From Eubacterium maltosivorans (GTDB taxonomy: Bacteria > Bacillota > Clostridia > Eubacteriales > Eubacteriaceae), in contig NZ_CP029487.1 of assembly GCF_002441855.2 (NCBI RefSeq), positions 1,116,001 to 1,180,000 on the forward strand: a stretch of 64,000 nt of DNA, read 5' to 3'. Below are positions 47,641 to 56,423 of this stretch, piece after piece. Numbering within the stretch: position 1 is the first letter of the stretch; each line of letters begins with the position of its first letter. Under the pieces are notes generated by a model. It searched no databases. It had not been told where the DNA came from and saw only the letters and a program-made list of their open reading frames with translations. Position numbers and translations under genes: made by a program.

Positions 47641-48843
47641 CTATAGATAATCTTTTACAATCTTTGAGTAATTTTCAATAATATAATTGACTTCTTCATC
47701 CATCAGTTTTGTATGTAACGGTAACGTAATTTCATTCACGAAGTGATCGTACGCATTCGGGTAATCTTTTATATCGAATCCCAAATTTTTATATGCTGTC
47801 ATCATTGGGAGTGGTTTGTAGTGAACATTACAGGCAATACCTGCTTCTGCCATCTTTACAATGATTTCCTGCCTCTGTTCCAGTATTGCTCCTGGGATTC
47901 TTGTGATATACAAATGGCCTGAAGACTGGTGTTCATCTGTATAGTGTGAAAGAACTTCAATACCTATCGGTTTAAATGCAGCATCATATTGAGCGATAAT
48001 GTCTTTTCTACGTTTCAGCATTTCCGGATATCTCTCCACCTGCGCCAATCCAATGCCAGCAATTACATCTGTCATATTGCATTTGTACCATGTTCCGATG
48101 ATATCGTACTCCCATGCTCCTAACTGTGTTTTTGCAAGCGCATCTTTAGACTGTCCATGAAGTGAGCGTAACTGATACTGATGGTAAATATCTTCATCAT
48201 TAATTCCCGGTATAGTCTTCCAAGTGACCGCTCCACCTTCTGCTGTTGTAAAATTCTTAACCGCATGAAAACTAAAGTTTGAAAAGTCTGCAATGCTTCC
48301 GACAGGCTGTCCGTACCATGTTGATCCAAATGCATGAGCAGCATCAGCCATAACAATCACTCTGCCGATTGCTTTCTGGATTTCATTCTCTGGATGGAAT
48401 AAATGCTTCTTGCTCTCAACTACTTCAAATATCTTGTGATAGTCACAGGGAATACCACCGAGATCCACTGGTATAATAACCTTTGTATTCTCTGTAATAG
48501 CATCCGCCAGTTTTTCGTAATCCATTTCCAGCGAGTCTTTCTGTGTGTCCACCATTACAAGCTTTGCGTCTACATGACAAACTACGGATGCACTGGCAGT
48601 ATATGTATATGCAGTTACGATCACTTCATCGGTGTTTTTAATCCCAAGAAGATGTAAAGTCATTTCCGCACAAGCGGTCTGTGAACCAAGACAGGCTGCA
48701 CGATTAACGCCACAGAATCTCGCGACCTGTCTTTCCAGTTCCTTTGTCTTTGGTCCAGTGGTAATCCATCCTGATCTCAATGCATCTGCTACCTGATCAA
48801 TTTCTAATTTGCTAATGTCTGGTGGTGAAAAACTAATCTTCAT
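47641..48843 (-). CDS. DegT/DnrJ/EryC1/StrS aminotransferase
   Basis: 400 aa. PLP-binding Lys at about 196 in S-F-H-A-V-K-N-F-T-T-A-E-G-G, D-A-A-H-A-F-G at 167, and G-S-Q-T-A near 53. Makes an amino sugar nucleotide for the polysaccharide; the 4-keto sugar precursor is not defined by the window. Confidence 0.93.
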   Translation of the reverse strand: MKISFSPPDISKLEIDQVADALRSGWITTGPKTKELERQVARFCGVNRAACLGSQTACAEMTLHLLGIKNTDEVIVTAYTYTASASVVCHVDAKLVMVDTQKDSLEMDYEKLADAITENTKVIIPVDLGGIPCDYHKIFEVVESKKHLFHPENEIQKAIGRVIVMADAAHAFGSTWYGQPVGSIADFSNFSFHAVKNFTTAEGGAVTWKTIPGINDEDIYHQYQLRSLHGQSKDALAKTQLGAWEYDIIGTWYKCNMTDVIAGIGLAQVERYPEMLKRRKDIIAQYDAAFKPIGIEVLSHYTDEHQSSGHLYITRIPGAILEQRQEIIVKMAEAGIACNVHYKPLPMMTAYKNLGFDIKDYPNAYDHFVNEITLPLHTKLMDEEVNYIIENYSKIVKDYL

Positions 48844-49167
48844 AATTCAATGCTACCTCTCAAATTGTTTTTAAAGCACATAATATTTCATGCGTTTTTC
48901 CTTCTTTTCTATTTGTTTGTCGCTTTTTTTTGATATACAGATGTTTATATTTTTAAAGTACTAGAATGCTAAAAAATGACCACTAACCCACCGTAATAGC
49001 CTTTACGCCGAGCCTGGTCAATTTGTTAATTTCCCTCATTCGCTTTTCCACTCTATATTGTGGGGCAATCCAGCGCACTCAAGAAGTCATCAGAAAAATT
49101 GATATTCAGGACATGAATCAGGTCCTCGGAACCTGCATACAATCAAGATTTTTCTTGATTGTGCCTG
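48844..49167. other. 324-base gap inside the polysaccharide operon
   Basis: No intact gene. On the minus strand 48995-49085 could encode a fragment (R-V-E-K-R-M-R-E-I-N-K-L-T-R-L-G-V-K-A) that may be a transposase remnant; I cannot name its family. A palindrome CAATCAAGA-TTTTT-TCTTGATTG lies at 49139-49161, directly after the stop of the dehydrogenase gene. It may hold a promoter for the low-GC genes. Confidence 0.4.
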
Positions 49168-50397
49168 TTAGTCTCTTCTGAAGTGATCTCTTGTATAGAC
49201 TTTTTCAATCACATCATCCAGACAAGGATCATAGCGGTTCGCAAGGATGCAGGAACTTTTGATTTTAAAAGCTTCTAAATCATTGATTACGATGGAACCA
49301 AAGAAAGTTTCTCCATCTTTAAGAACCGGTTCATAAATTATTAAAGTAGCGCCTTTTGCCTTAATACGCTTCATGATTCCCTGAATGGAGCTCTGGCGGA
49401 AATTGTCTGAATTACTTTTCATGGTCAGGCGATAAATGCCCACGATGACTTCTTTCTCTTTACCTCTATTCCAATTGTCATTCGCTTCATAGGCTCCGGC
49501 GATCTCTAAAACCCGGTCTGCAATAAAATCTTTCCGGGTTCGATTGCTTTCTACAATTGCAGAGATCATGTTCTGCGGAACATCCTGATAGTTTGCGAGA
49601 AGCTGCTTTGTGTCTTTCGGCAGACAATAGCCACCGTATCCGAAAGATGGATTGTTATAATGTGTGCCAATTCGCGGGTCCAGGCAAACACCTTCAATGA
49701 TCTTTTTGGTATCTAATCCCTTCATTTCTGCATAGGTATCAAGTTCATTGAAATAGGAGACCCGTAAAGCCAGATAGGTATTGGCAAAGAGTTTGACTGC
49801 TTCCGCTTCTGTAAATCCCATGAATAAAACATCAATCTTTTCTTTTATCGCACCTTCTGCCAGTAGCTGCGCGAAGGACTCGGCTTTTTCTTTACTCTCT
49901 TCATCGCAGCCTACAATAATGCGTGATGGGTAAAGATTATCGTACAGTGCCTTTGATTCCCTGAGGAACTCTGGGCTAAAGATGATATTTTTAGTTCTGT
50001 ATTTATCTCGGATGCTTTCTGTATAACCAACAGGAATAGTGGACTTAATGACCATCATTGCCTCAGGGTTCACGCTCAAGACCATTTCAATCACTGCTTC
50101 AACAGCAGAAGTATCAAAAAAGTTCTTTTTGCTGTCATAATTCGTCGGAGCCGCAATCACCACAATTTCAGCATTTTTATAGGCATTTTCTCCATCCAGC
50201 GTTGCGGTCAGATTAAGCTTTTCTTCCCTTAAGAATTTTTCAATATAATCATCATGAATTGGGCTTACGCCCTTATTAATCTGATCGACTTTTTCTGGAA
50301 TAATATCGACTGCCATGACTTCATTATGTTGTGCCAGCAGTGTGGCGATTGAGAGCCCCACATACCCTGTTCCAGCGACTGCAATTTTCTTTTTCAT
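49168..50397 (-). CDS. ugd: UDP-glucose 6-dehydrogenase
   Basis: 409 aa. NAD-binding [11 protein letters not shown] at 6-16, [13 protein letters not shown] at 138-150 and catalytic Cys at 258 in [11 protein letters not shown]. Oxidises UDP-glucose to UDP-glucuronate, which the next gene's product converts to UDP-galacturonate. GC content is higher than in the downstream glycosyltransferase genes. Confidence 0.93.
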   Translation of the reverse strand: MKKKIAVAGTGYVGLSIATLLAQHNEVMAVDIIPEKVDQINKGVSPIHDDYIEKFLREEKLNLTATLDGENAYKNAEIVVIAAPTNYDSKKNFFDTSAVEAVIEMVLSVNPEAMMVIKSTIPVGYTESIRDKYRTKNIIFSPEFLRESKALYDNLYPSRIIVGCDEESKEKAESFAQLLAEGAIKEKIDVLFMGFTEAEAVKLFANTYLALRVSYFNELDTYAEMKGLDTKKIIEGVCLDPRIGTHYNNPSFGYGGYCLPKDTKQLLANYQDVPQNMISAIVESNRTRKDFIADRVLEIAGAYEANDNWNRGKEKEVIVGIYRLTMKSNSDNFRQSSIQGIMKRIKAKGATLIIYEPVLKDGETFFGSIVINDLEAFKIKSSCILANRYDPCLDDVIEKVYTRDHFRRD

Positions 50398-50432
50398 ATT
50401 CTATCTGTTCCTTTTATCTCTTTGTTTGTTCG

Positions 50433-51485
50433 TCATGCTTTATAAAAGACTTTGTACCATTCTGCGAATCTTCTCAGACCAGTACGCAAATCGGTATTCG
50501 GTTTGAATTCAAAAGTGCTCTCTAATTCACTCGTATCCGCATATGTAACTGGCACATCACCGGGCTGCATTGCCACAAGCTCTTTATGATTTTCAAAGTT
50601 ATAATCATCTGGTAATACTTCTGCTTTCACCAATTCTTCGGACAAAATTTGTACAAAATCCAAAAGATTTTCGGGTTTTGAATTCCCGATATTATAGACA
50701 GCGTACGGCGGAATTGGCAGGCCATCTTCACCGGTTTTTTTATCCGGCGCACCCTGAATCACTCTTTTAACACCCTCGACGATATCATCTACATATGTAA
50801 AGTCTCTTAGGCAATTCCCATAGTTGAAAATCTTAATTGTCTCCCCGGCTCTCAGCTTATTGGTGAAACTGAAGTAGGCCATATCTGGTCTGCCGGCGGG
50901 GCCGTAAACGGTAAAAAACCGAAGTCCTGTAGATGGAATGTTATAGAGCTTTGAGTAGGCATGCGCCATCAACTCATTGGATTTCTTTGTTGCAGCATAC
51001 AGTGACACTGGGTTATCCACTTTATCTTCTGTACTATAAGGAACTTTTTTGTTTACACCATAAACGGATGAAGATGAGGCATAGACCAGATGTTTCACTG
51101 GATAATGACGGCATGCCTCAAGGATGTTATAAAATCCAATCAGGTTACTCTCGATATACACGTCTGGATTTGTAATGCTGTAGCGTACGCCCGCTTGGGC
51201 GGCAAGGTTTACCACAATTTCTGGTTTGTATTTTTCAAACAGATTAACAATTAGTTCCTTATCCGCAATATTTCCTTTTACAAAAGTCCAGCTGCCGCCT
51301 AATGCCTCAATCTGTTCCAATCGCCACGCTTTTATGCTCACATCATAGTAATTATTCATATTGTCAATGCCAATAATGGATACAGACGGAACTGTACGAA
51401 GCAGCTCTATCACTAAATTTGAGCCGATAAAACCAGCAGCACCTGTGATCAATATTGTTTTATGATCCAGATCAATGTGATTCAT
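50433..51485 (-). CDS. UDP-glucuronate 4-epimerase-like NAD-dependent epimerase
   Basis: 350 aa. Rossmann motif G-A-A-G-F-I-G-S at 15-22, D-N-M-N-N-Y-Y-D, catalytic S-S-S-V-Y and Y-A-A-T-K-K-S, and G-R-P-D-M-A-Y-F-S-F, the pattern of GalE-like UDP-glucuronate 4-epimerases. First gene of the polysaccharide operon. A second, broken copy of the same family lies at 40936. Confidence 0.9.
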   Translation of the reverse strand: MNHIDLDHKTILITGAAGFIGSNLVIELLRTVPSVSIIGIDNMNNYYDVSIKAWRLEQIEALGGSWTFVKGNIADKELIVNLFEKYKPEIVVNLAAQAGVRYSITNPDVYIESNLIGFYNILEACRHYPVKHLVYASSSSVYGVNKKVPYSTEDKVDNPVSLYAATKKSNELMAHAYSKLYNIPSTGLRFFTVYGPAGRPDMAYFSFTNKLRAGETIKIFNYGNCLRDFTYVDDIVEGVKRVIQGAPDKKTGEDGLPIPPYAVYNIGNSKPENLLDFVQILSEELVKAEVLPDDYNFENHKELVAMQPGDVPVTYADTSELESTFEFKPNTDLRTGLRRFAEWYKVFYKA

Positions 51486-51586
51486 AGTTTCAACTTCCTA
51501 ATTTTTTATTCTTAGTTAAATCCATATTTTTATTTAAAACTCGTAGCACTCTTGATCAAAGCTGATCCTTTAATCTTTACTTTCAT

Positions 51587-51631
51587 CGCATTGTGTTTTC
51601 TTTCATTTCTATGTAAAGAAAACACAATGCG
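51587..51631. repeat. Perfect 17-bp inverted repeat
   Basis: CGCATTGTGTTTTCTTT (51587-51603) and its exact reverse complement (51615-51631) around an 11-base loop. It lies between the TnpB-like gene and the polysaccharide operon and has no T-run, so it is not a simple terminator. Could be the end of a mobile element, an operator, or part of a folded RNA. Confidence 0.7.
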
Positions 51632-51644
51632 ACGCGAAATAAAA

Positions 51645-51712
51645 ACAGGCGGTGCTAAGCCTGTACTTTTGGCCTTGTAGGCGAAAAGCACACCTGTAAA
51701 TTTCTTTACAGG
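51645..51712 (-). ncRNA. Three-hairpin RNA-like segment downstream of the TnpB-like gene
   Basis: On the minus strand, 42 bases after the stop: hairpin CCTGTAAA/TTTACAGG (51693-51712), hairpin CTTTTCGCC/GGCCAAAAG (51666-51688), then ACAGGC/GCCTGT (51645-51664) followed by TTTTTATTT, an intrinsic terminator. TnpB guide RNAs normally come from this position, but simple 3'-UTR structure is possible. Confidence 0.45.
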
Positions 51713-51754
51713 ATTTAAAAATTAAATTTATGATTTACTTTCTTATTCTTCTTA

Positions 51755-53233
51755 TCAGGCAACGCCGGCATAAAACCGCTCATAAAACCCCTTCCCCAGA
51801 TTCCTGGCGCTGTTGAGCGCCGTACTCCCCTTATGTCCTTCTTTACAGACGAAGTTCTTGCCGCCATAGAAGTTGGGGCTAGGGTTCTGGTACTCGGTAT
51901 TGTGCTTCGCGATGGGGGCATCGCAATGGTAACACCGGGTACTGGCGTAGTAGGGCTTGCTGGTCATGGCGACCAGGCCTTTCTGCCAGGCTTTATATTT
52001 CACGTAGCGGGCGATGCGTCTTCCGATAAAGTCGTAGGGGCTTTTGCCCAGGTAGAGCTTTTTCGCCTGATCGAAGCTTTCTTTGAGCTCGGGCAGGACG
52101 ATGAGTTTTGCGCCTTGTTTGAGGGCGTAATCGACGATCTTTCTCGATACTTCATGGGCGTAGTGGTCGGTGACGCGGGTGATTTTTTCGTAGTATTTGG
52201 CGTTTGGTCGATGCTCTTGCAAAGCGCTACCCGCTTCGGCTTGTCCATAAGACGACAAGCCTCGGGGGCAGACCCCGAGGGCGTCGTTCTCTATGATGTG
52301 TGTCATCTTTTTCCCGGCAGTGCCGCGTTTGGTATACCCTAGAAGCTGCTTCCTACGGTGGGCCAGTGCTTTTCCGCCTTTGATGAAATATGGGGCGGTG
52401 GCGCGACCGTCAGCTTGGATGGTGGTACAAACGGCCAGGGTGTCGGAGCCGGTTAAGGCGACGGCGACAAAACTTTCATGCTGTTTTACGCGCTCTTTTG
52501 CGGTTCGGCTGTCTTCCACGACCTCTTTGACGGGGATGTGGAGCATAACTTTTTTCTTTTTGATGACAATGGTCGGGCTCATGGGCTCGGCGTTTTCTGG
52601 AAAGGGTCTGCCGGTATACCGGTGCTTGACCCAGGACCAGGCTTTGCCGGTGTAGAGCTTGAGCAGGATTTGGCCGTCGGCGAAATCCTTATACATTCCC
52701 TTGTAATACAGCATTGACATGTGGAGATTCTTTGGGCGGCTTGGGCGGCCCTTTTTCGCCGACTCAGGTGGAAGGTTGAAGGTGGAAAGTGGAAGGTTAT
52801 GGTGCAAATCGGCTTGGCCGATTTGATTTGATTCAGAATCGCTCTGCGATTCTGTTACTGAATTTTCCATTTTCAATTTTCCATTCCCCATTTGTTTATC
52901 TTCCCAGTCCCTGAGCTTGCTCATGTAGCTCCTATACATGCTGATGGCCGCGTTGATGGCGGCGCGCCGGAAGTACAGGGGAATTCTCTCAAAGGGCAAG
53001 GGCGTTTCGGGCGGGGTGCCGTCTCTCTGTTTTATGGTCTGTAGCTCTAAATGCCGCAGTAAATTCTGGTTGGTGAGGCTGAGGGCTTCGGGCTGGCGCT
53101 CGAGCAGCTCATAGTAGAATGCCAGGACAGCGTCAAAGAGGGACTGGGTCTTTTTAAACCAGTCTAAATGCTTGTAATTCAGCTGTATTTTGTACGTCGT
53201 GATGGCGTATCCCGCACTCATAACTGACCTCAC
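51755..53233 (-). CDS. TnpB-like protein with two missing RuvC acidic residues
   Basis: 492 aa; starts near S-A-G-Y-A-I-T-T-Y-K-I-Q-L-N-Y. RuvC-I, normally G-I-D-L-G, reads V-A-V-A-L-T-G-S-D-T-L-A (Asp replaced by Ala). RuvC-II Glu is kept in L-I-V-L-P-E-L-K-E-S. The zinc finger is S-T-R-C-Y-H-C-D...F-V-C-K-E-G-H, with His for the last Cys, and RuvC-III, normally D-R-D-x-N-A-A, reads K-G-S-T-A-L-N-S-A-R-N-L without Asp. Two segments (about residues 114-155 and 320-345) are in-frame palindromic repeat insertions. No TnpA is nearby. It may be a nuclease-dead, domesticated guide-RNA-binding protein or a decayed gene that happens to remain open. Confidence 0.75.
   Translation of the reverse strand: MRSVMSAGYAITTYKIQLNYKHLDWFKKTQSLFDAVLAFYYELLERQPEALSLTNQNLLRHLELQTIKQRDGTPPETPLPFERIPLYFRRAAINAAISMYRSYMSKLRDWEDKQMGNGKLKMENSVTESQSDSESNQIGQADLHHNLPLSTFNLPPESAKKGRPSRPKNLHMSMLYYKGMYKDFADGQILLKLYTGKAWSWVKHRYTGRPFPENAEPMSPTIVIKKKKVMLHIPVKEVVEDSRTAKERVKQHESFVAVALTGSDTLAVCTTIQADGRATAPYFIKGGKALAHRRKQLLGYTKRGTAGKKMTHIIENDALGVCPRGLSSYGQAEAGSALQEHRPNAKYYEKITRVTDHYAHEVSRKIVDYALKQGAKLIVLPELKESFDQAKKLYLGKSPYDFIGRRIARYVKYKAWQKGLVAMTSKPYYASTRCYHCDAPIAKHNTEYQNPSPNFYGGKNFVCKEGHKGSTALNSARNLGKGFYERFYAGVA
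52237..52285. repeat. In-frame palindromic insertion 2 in the TnpB-like gene
   Basis: Two hairpins side by side: GCTTGTC/GACAAGC (52239-52260) and CCTCGGGG/CCCCGAGG (52260-52280). The piece encodes L-G-V-C-P-R-G-L-S-S-Y-G-Q-A in a region that should be a continuous helix, and keeps the frame. Confidence 0.55.
52770..52890. repeat. In-frame palindromic insertion 1 in the TnpB-like gene
   Basis: Low-complexity GGAAGGTTGAAGGTGGAAAG (52772-52791) on the left, GAAAATTGAAAATGGAAAAT on the minus strand on the right (52858-52880), and two perfect hairpins between: AAATCGGC-TTG-GCCGATTT (52806-52824) and CAGAATCGC-TCT-GCGATTCTG (52834-52854). It encodes a Ser/Asn/Gln-rich stretch without breaking the frame. 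Looks like a small dispersed repeat element. Confidence 0.6.
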
Positions 53234-53593
53234 TTTTATTCGTGGACTGTTAATAGTCTGCGAGCAGGGTGCCTGAAATACCGCTAGCTTGTGCGCAATA
53301 GAGATTTCTGACCAGAATATTGACCAGATTGTAAAAATAATTTTTGTAAATTAAAATTCCTGTGATGCCGAGTTTACCTTATTATATATAGAAGAAAACT
53401 GACCATATTTTGACCAGTTTGCCAAAAAGTGAAAAATAAAGAAAATCAGGATTTATCGTTAGAATATAAACATAAAAGTGATTTTAAAGAAAATTATTTA
53501 AAAAATTCAAAAAAGGGGTGCATTTTTCATGAGGGAATGTTATAATAAATCACGCAGTTGAAAAACAAATCATTTTCTTAAATGAAAAATCAA

Positions 53594-53630
53594 AAAAAGT
53601 TCGCAGACTATTAACAGTCTGCGAACTTTT
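53594..53630. terminator. Bidirectional terminator with perfect 11-bp stem
   Basis: GTTCGCAGACT (53599-53609), loop ATTAAC, AGTCTGCGAAC (53616-53626), flanked by A-run and T-run. Shares 19 bases with the inverted copy at 53245. Confidence 0.8.
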
Positions 53631-53648
53631 TCTATCTAAAAGCAACGT

Positions 53649-53678
53649 AAAAAACGGACCCTCTCGAGTCCGTTTTTT
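53649..53678. terminator. Terminator of the YdbC/PC4 gene
   Basis: AAAACGGAC/GTCCGTTTT stem (53651-53675) with T-runs on both strands, 30 bases after the stop of the gene at 53707. Confidence 0.8.
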
Positions 53679-53706
53679 CTCTTTTTTATTCGTTTTTCTA
53701 ATAAAA

Positions 53707-53925
53707 TTAAAGCTCTAATTCATTCAAAATGCTGCGCAGCTCTACCAGCTCATCGATGGTCAGGGTTACGCCCTTGCGCATTTTTTCATGGTTTGCGTCC
53801 CATTCACGAATATCGTATTTGGGTTCGCGGTCGTTCCAGCTGACCAGGTTTAATTCCTTCTGCCAGCCGTTTGCTCCTTCGGATAATACTCCAACTTCTT
53901 CTACTACTTTAAACGAAAATGCCAT
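53707..53925 (-). CDS. YdbC/PC4-family single-stranded DNA-binding protein
   Basis: 72 aa. K-E-L-N-L-V-S-W-N-D-R-E-P-K-Y-D-I-R-E-W matches the bacterial PC4-like (YdbC) family, which forms dimers that bind single-stranded DNA. V-T-L-T-I-D-E-L-V-E-L-R near the end is also conserved. Host gene, 40 bases downstream of glutaredoxin. Confidence 0.9.
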   Translation of the reverse strand: MAFSFKVVEEVGVLSEGANGWQKELNLVSWNDREPKYDIREWDANHEKMRKGVTLTIDELVELRSILNELEL

Positions 53926-53964
53926 ACTTCCTCTTCTTCCTTTTAATTATTTATCTTATCTCGC

Positions 53965-54222
53965 TTATGCGAGCATTTTATCAAAGTCGCCCTGATGATC
54001 AAGCTCGGCCAACTCGGTATAACCACCGATAAACTTTTCATCGACAAAAATAAAGGGAACCGTGTGCTGCCCGGTCTTTTCGGCCAGTACCTGTTTCATC
54101 TCATTATTGCCATAAATGTCAACATCCTTGTAAGTCAGGCCCTTTTGGTCTAACAAACGCTTTGCGTTATTGCAAAATGGGCAGTGGGGCCAGGTATATA
54201 ATCTTATTTCTTTCATCATCAA
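53965..54222 (-). CDS. Glutaredoxin
   Basis: 85 aa. W-P-H-C-P-F-C-N-N-A-K (active site CPFC), T-V-P-F-I-F-V-D, and I-G-G-Y-T-E-L. Reduces disulfides in the cytoplasm; the usual glutathione partner may be another thiol in this group. Two or three ATGs at the start; the second or third is equally possible. Confidence 0.93.
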   Translation of the reverse strand: MMMKEIRLYTWPHCPFCNNAKRLLDQKGLTYKDVDIYGNNEMKQVLAEKTGQHTVPFIFVDEKFIGGYTELAELDHQGDFDKMLA

Positions 54223-54380
54223 ACATCCTTCCGTTTCTTATGTTTATATCCTGATTGGCTATTTTTATTCAAGCTTTGATAATATCGATCCTTTTCTTTA
54301 CCATTTTACCTTATTCTGGCAGAGTGTCAAGAATTAAAAGTAAAAAACAATGGCCTTTCAGCTTTTTTTAATGTATTATA

Positions 54381-54395
54381 TTGTTTAGTAAACAA
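54381..54395. promoter_or_regulatory. Palindrome in the upp leader
   Basis: TTGTTTAGTAAACAA (54381-54395), 18 bases before the upp start. Possible operator; no known regulator is assigned. Confidence 0.3.
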
Positions 54396-54413
54396 GACAA
54401 AGGAGCTTTTTTT

Positions 54414-55043
54414 ATGAATGAAGTAACTACCATTGACCATCCTCTGGTCACCCATAAGCTGACATTGATGCGCATGGAAGATACGCCGCCTAAGGATTTC
54501 AGAGAGCTGGTAAAGGAGCTGGCTACGCTCATGGCTTATGAGGTTACCAGAAGCTTTCCTCTCAAGGATATTGAAATTCAAACGCCGATCTGCAAGACCA
54601 CCAAGCAGGTGCTGGCAGATAAGGATGTGGTCATCGTGCCAATTCTGCGCGCTGGTCTGGGCATGGTCGAGGGCTTTACCCATGTTATCCCCAATGCCAA
54701 AATCGGGCATATCGGCTTATTCCGCGATCCTGAAACGTTGGAAGCCGTGGAGTATTACCGCAAGCTGCCCACGGATATCGCTGAGCGCGAGGCCATTATC
54801 ACAGACCCCATGCTGGCCACTGGCGTCTCCTCTGTCCACACCATTGACATCCTGAAGGCTGCGGGTTGCAAAAATATTAAGTTGGTTGTTATTTTAGCTT
54901 CTCCGGAGGGTATAAAGGCTGTACAAGCAAAACACCCCGAGGTACCTATTTATTGTGCTTGTATCGACGAAGGGCTGAACGATCACTCCTATATTGTTCC
55001 AGGCCTTGGCGATGCGGGAGACCGCCTCTTCGGGACTAAATAG
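54414..55043 (+). CDS. upp: Uracil phosphoribosyltransferase
   Basis: 209 aa from the ATG at 54414 (AAAGGAGC upstream); the frame is open 11 codons further but without a ribosome-binding site. [10 protein letters not shown], the PRPP loop [17 protein letters not shown] and [11 protein letters not shown] are diagnostic. Converts uracil and PRPP to UMP. The following permease gene is 18 bases away, so they may be co-transcribed. Confidence 0.97.
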   Translation: MNEVTTIDHPLVTHKLTLMRMEDTPPKDFRELVKELATLMAYEVTRSFPLKDIEIQTPICKTTKQVLADKDVVIVPILRAGLGMVEGFTHVIPNAKIGHIGLFRDPETLEAVEYYRKLPTDIAEREAIITDPMLATGVSSVHTIDILKAAGCKNIKLVVILASPEGIKAVQAKHPEVPIYCACIDEGLNDHSYIVPGLGDAGDRLFGTK

Positions 55044-55061
55044 GACAGGAGGTCTGTTACC

Positions 55062-56408
55062 ATGACAACAGACACAATCAAAAAACGTTATGGACTGTTT
55101 ACAGCCATTGCCATGATTATCGGAATCGTCATCGGTTCCGGTATTTTTTTTAAAAGCGATAATATTTTAATTGCCACTGGCGGCAATGTCGTTCTGGGTG
55201 TAATTATTTTCTGCTTTGCGGCGGTCAGCATTATTTTTGGGAGCCTGACAGTCGCGGAGCTGGCATCCCGGACCGACGAGCCCGGCGGGGTACTCACCTA
55301 TGCCCGGGTTTTTATAAACCCCATGGCAGGCTCGGCCTACGGCTGGTTTCAAACCTTTGTCTATCTGCCCACCATCACGGTGGTGCTGTCCTGGGTTTCG
55401 GGCATTTACTTTTGCATTTTTATGGGCATCAATGCCTCTCTGGAGGTCCAGTGTCTCGTAGGCTTTGGTCTGCTGACGGGCCTATACCTTATGAATATGC
55501 TCTCGGCCAGGCTGGCCGGGCTTTTTCAGAACGCTGCGACGGTTATCAAGCTGATTCCCCTGCTGATCATCGCGGTGGCGGGCCTGCTCCACGGCAATAC
55601 GCAAACCGCCGCAGTCGCTATGCCTACCCCAGCAACGGGGATGCTTCACGCTTCCTGGATTATGGCTATCCCATCTGTGGCTTTCTCCTTTGACGGATGG
55701 ATCATCTCCACCTCGGTGGCCCATGAGATCAAAAACAGCCGGCGGAACCTGCCCATCGCGCTGGTCATCAGCCCTCTGTTCATCCTGCTCATGTACATCC
55801 TCTACTTTGTAGGGGTCACCAACCTGCTGGGCGCGCCGGCCATTATGCAGTTGGGCGACGCGCATCTTGACAAGGCGGCCGCTATGGTCTTTGGCCCCTT
55901 TGGCGCTAAGCTGATCGGCTTCTTTGTTTTAATCTCTGTGCTGGGCGGCCTAAACGGACTGGTGATGGGCATTTCTCAGATGCCCTATTCCCTGGCGCTT
56001 CAGAAAATGATTCCGGGCGCGGACAGGCTGAAAGTACTGACGCCAAAGTCGGATTTCCCCCTCAACTCGACGATCGCCTCTTATCTGATTGTCGCCTGCT
56101 GGTTTGTGATCCATTATTTTACACAGCGCTTTGGGCTGCTGGCCAACTCGGATGTGTCAGAAATCGCCATTGTGGTCTCTTACCTGCTCTACCTTCCTCT
56201 GTACTACCAGGTGTTTAAACTGGGCCAGAAACGGCAGATTGGGGCTTTCCGGGGCATTCTGTGCCCGGTGCTAGCCGCGGCAGGTTCCTTGATTATCTTC
56301 TCAGGCGGTCTGCAGAGCCCGCTGTTTATTTTGTATATTGCCATCTGCCTTGTTTTTCTGGCCGGCGGCATGGTTTATTACCAAAAAGTGACAAAAGCGC
56401 AGGTCTGA
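55062..56408 (+). CDS. APC-family amino acid permease
   Basis: 448 aa, about 12 membrane helices. M-I-I-G-I-V-I-G-S-G-I-F-F in helix 1 and F-S-F-D-G-W-I-I-S-T-S in helix 6 are typical of the LAT/SteT type of APC exchangers. Substrate not determined by sequence. Ribosome-binding site GACAGGAGG. Confidence 0.88.
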   Translation: MTTDTIKKRYGLFTAIAMIIGIVIGSGIFFKSDNILIATGGNVVLGVIIFCFAAVSIIFGSLTVAELASRTDEPGGVLTYARVFINPMAGSAYGWFQTFVYLPTITVVLSWVSGIYFCIFMGINASLEVQCLVGFGLLTGLYLMNMLSARLAGLFQNAATVIKLIPLLIIAVAGLLHGNTQTAAVAMPTPATGMLHASWIMAIPSVAFSFDGWIISTSVAHEIKNSRRNLPIALVISPLFILLMYILYFVGVTNLLGAPAIMQLGDAHLDKAAAMVFGPFGAKLIGFFVLISVLGGLNGLVMGISQMPYSLALQKMIPGADRLKVLTPKSDFPLNSTIASYLIVACWFVIHYFTQRFGLLANSDVSEIAIVVSYLLYLPLYYQVFKLGQKRQIGAFRGILCPVLAAAGSLIIFSGGLQSPLFILYIAICLVFLAGGMVYYQKVTKAQV

Positions 56409-56422
56409 TGCCTGCGCTTTTT
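56394..56422. terminator. Bidirectional terminator after the permease
   Basis: AAAGCGCAGG (56394-56403) / CCTGCGCTTT (56411-56420) with T-runs on both sides; it serves both the permease and the convergent coiled-coil gene. Confidence 0.85.
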
Positions 56423-56423
56423 C

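Larger units (their letters stand above)
53234..53706. other. 473-base intergenic region upstream of the TnpB-like gene
   Basis: Holds an imperfect ~30-base direct repeat, each copy with two TGACCA units (53309-53327 and 53400-53417); a 19-base sequence at 53245-53263 that recurs inverted at 53601-53619; and two bidirectional terminators. AT-rich; no convincing ORF. The direct repeats overlap the likely promoter of the TnpB-like gene. Confidence 0.6.
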
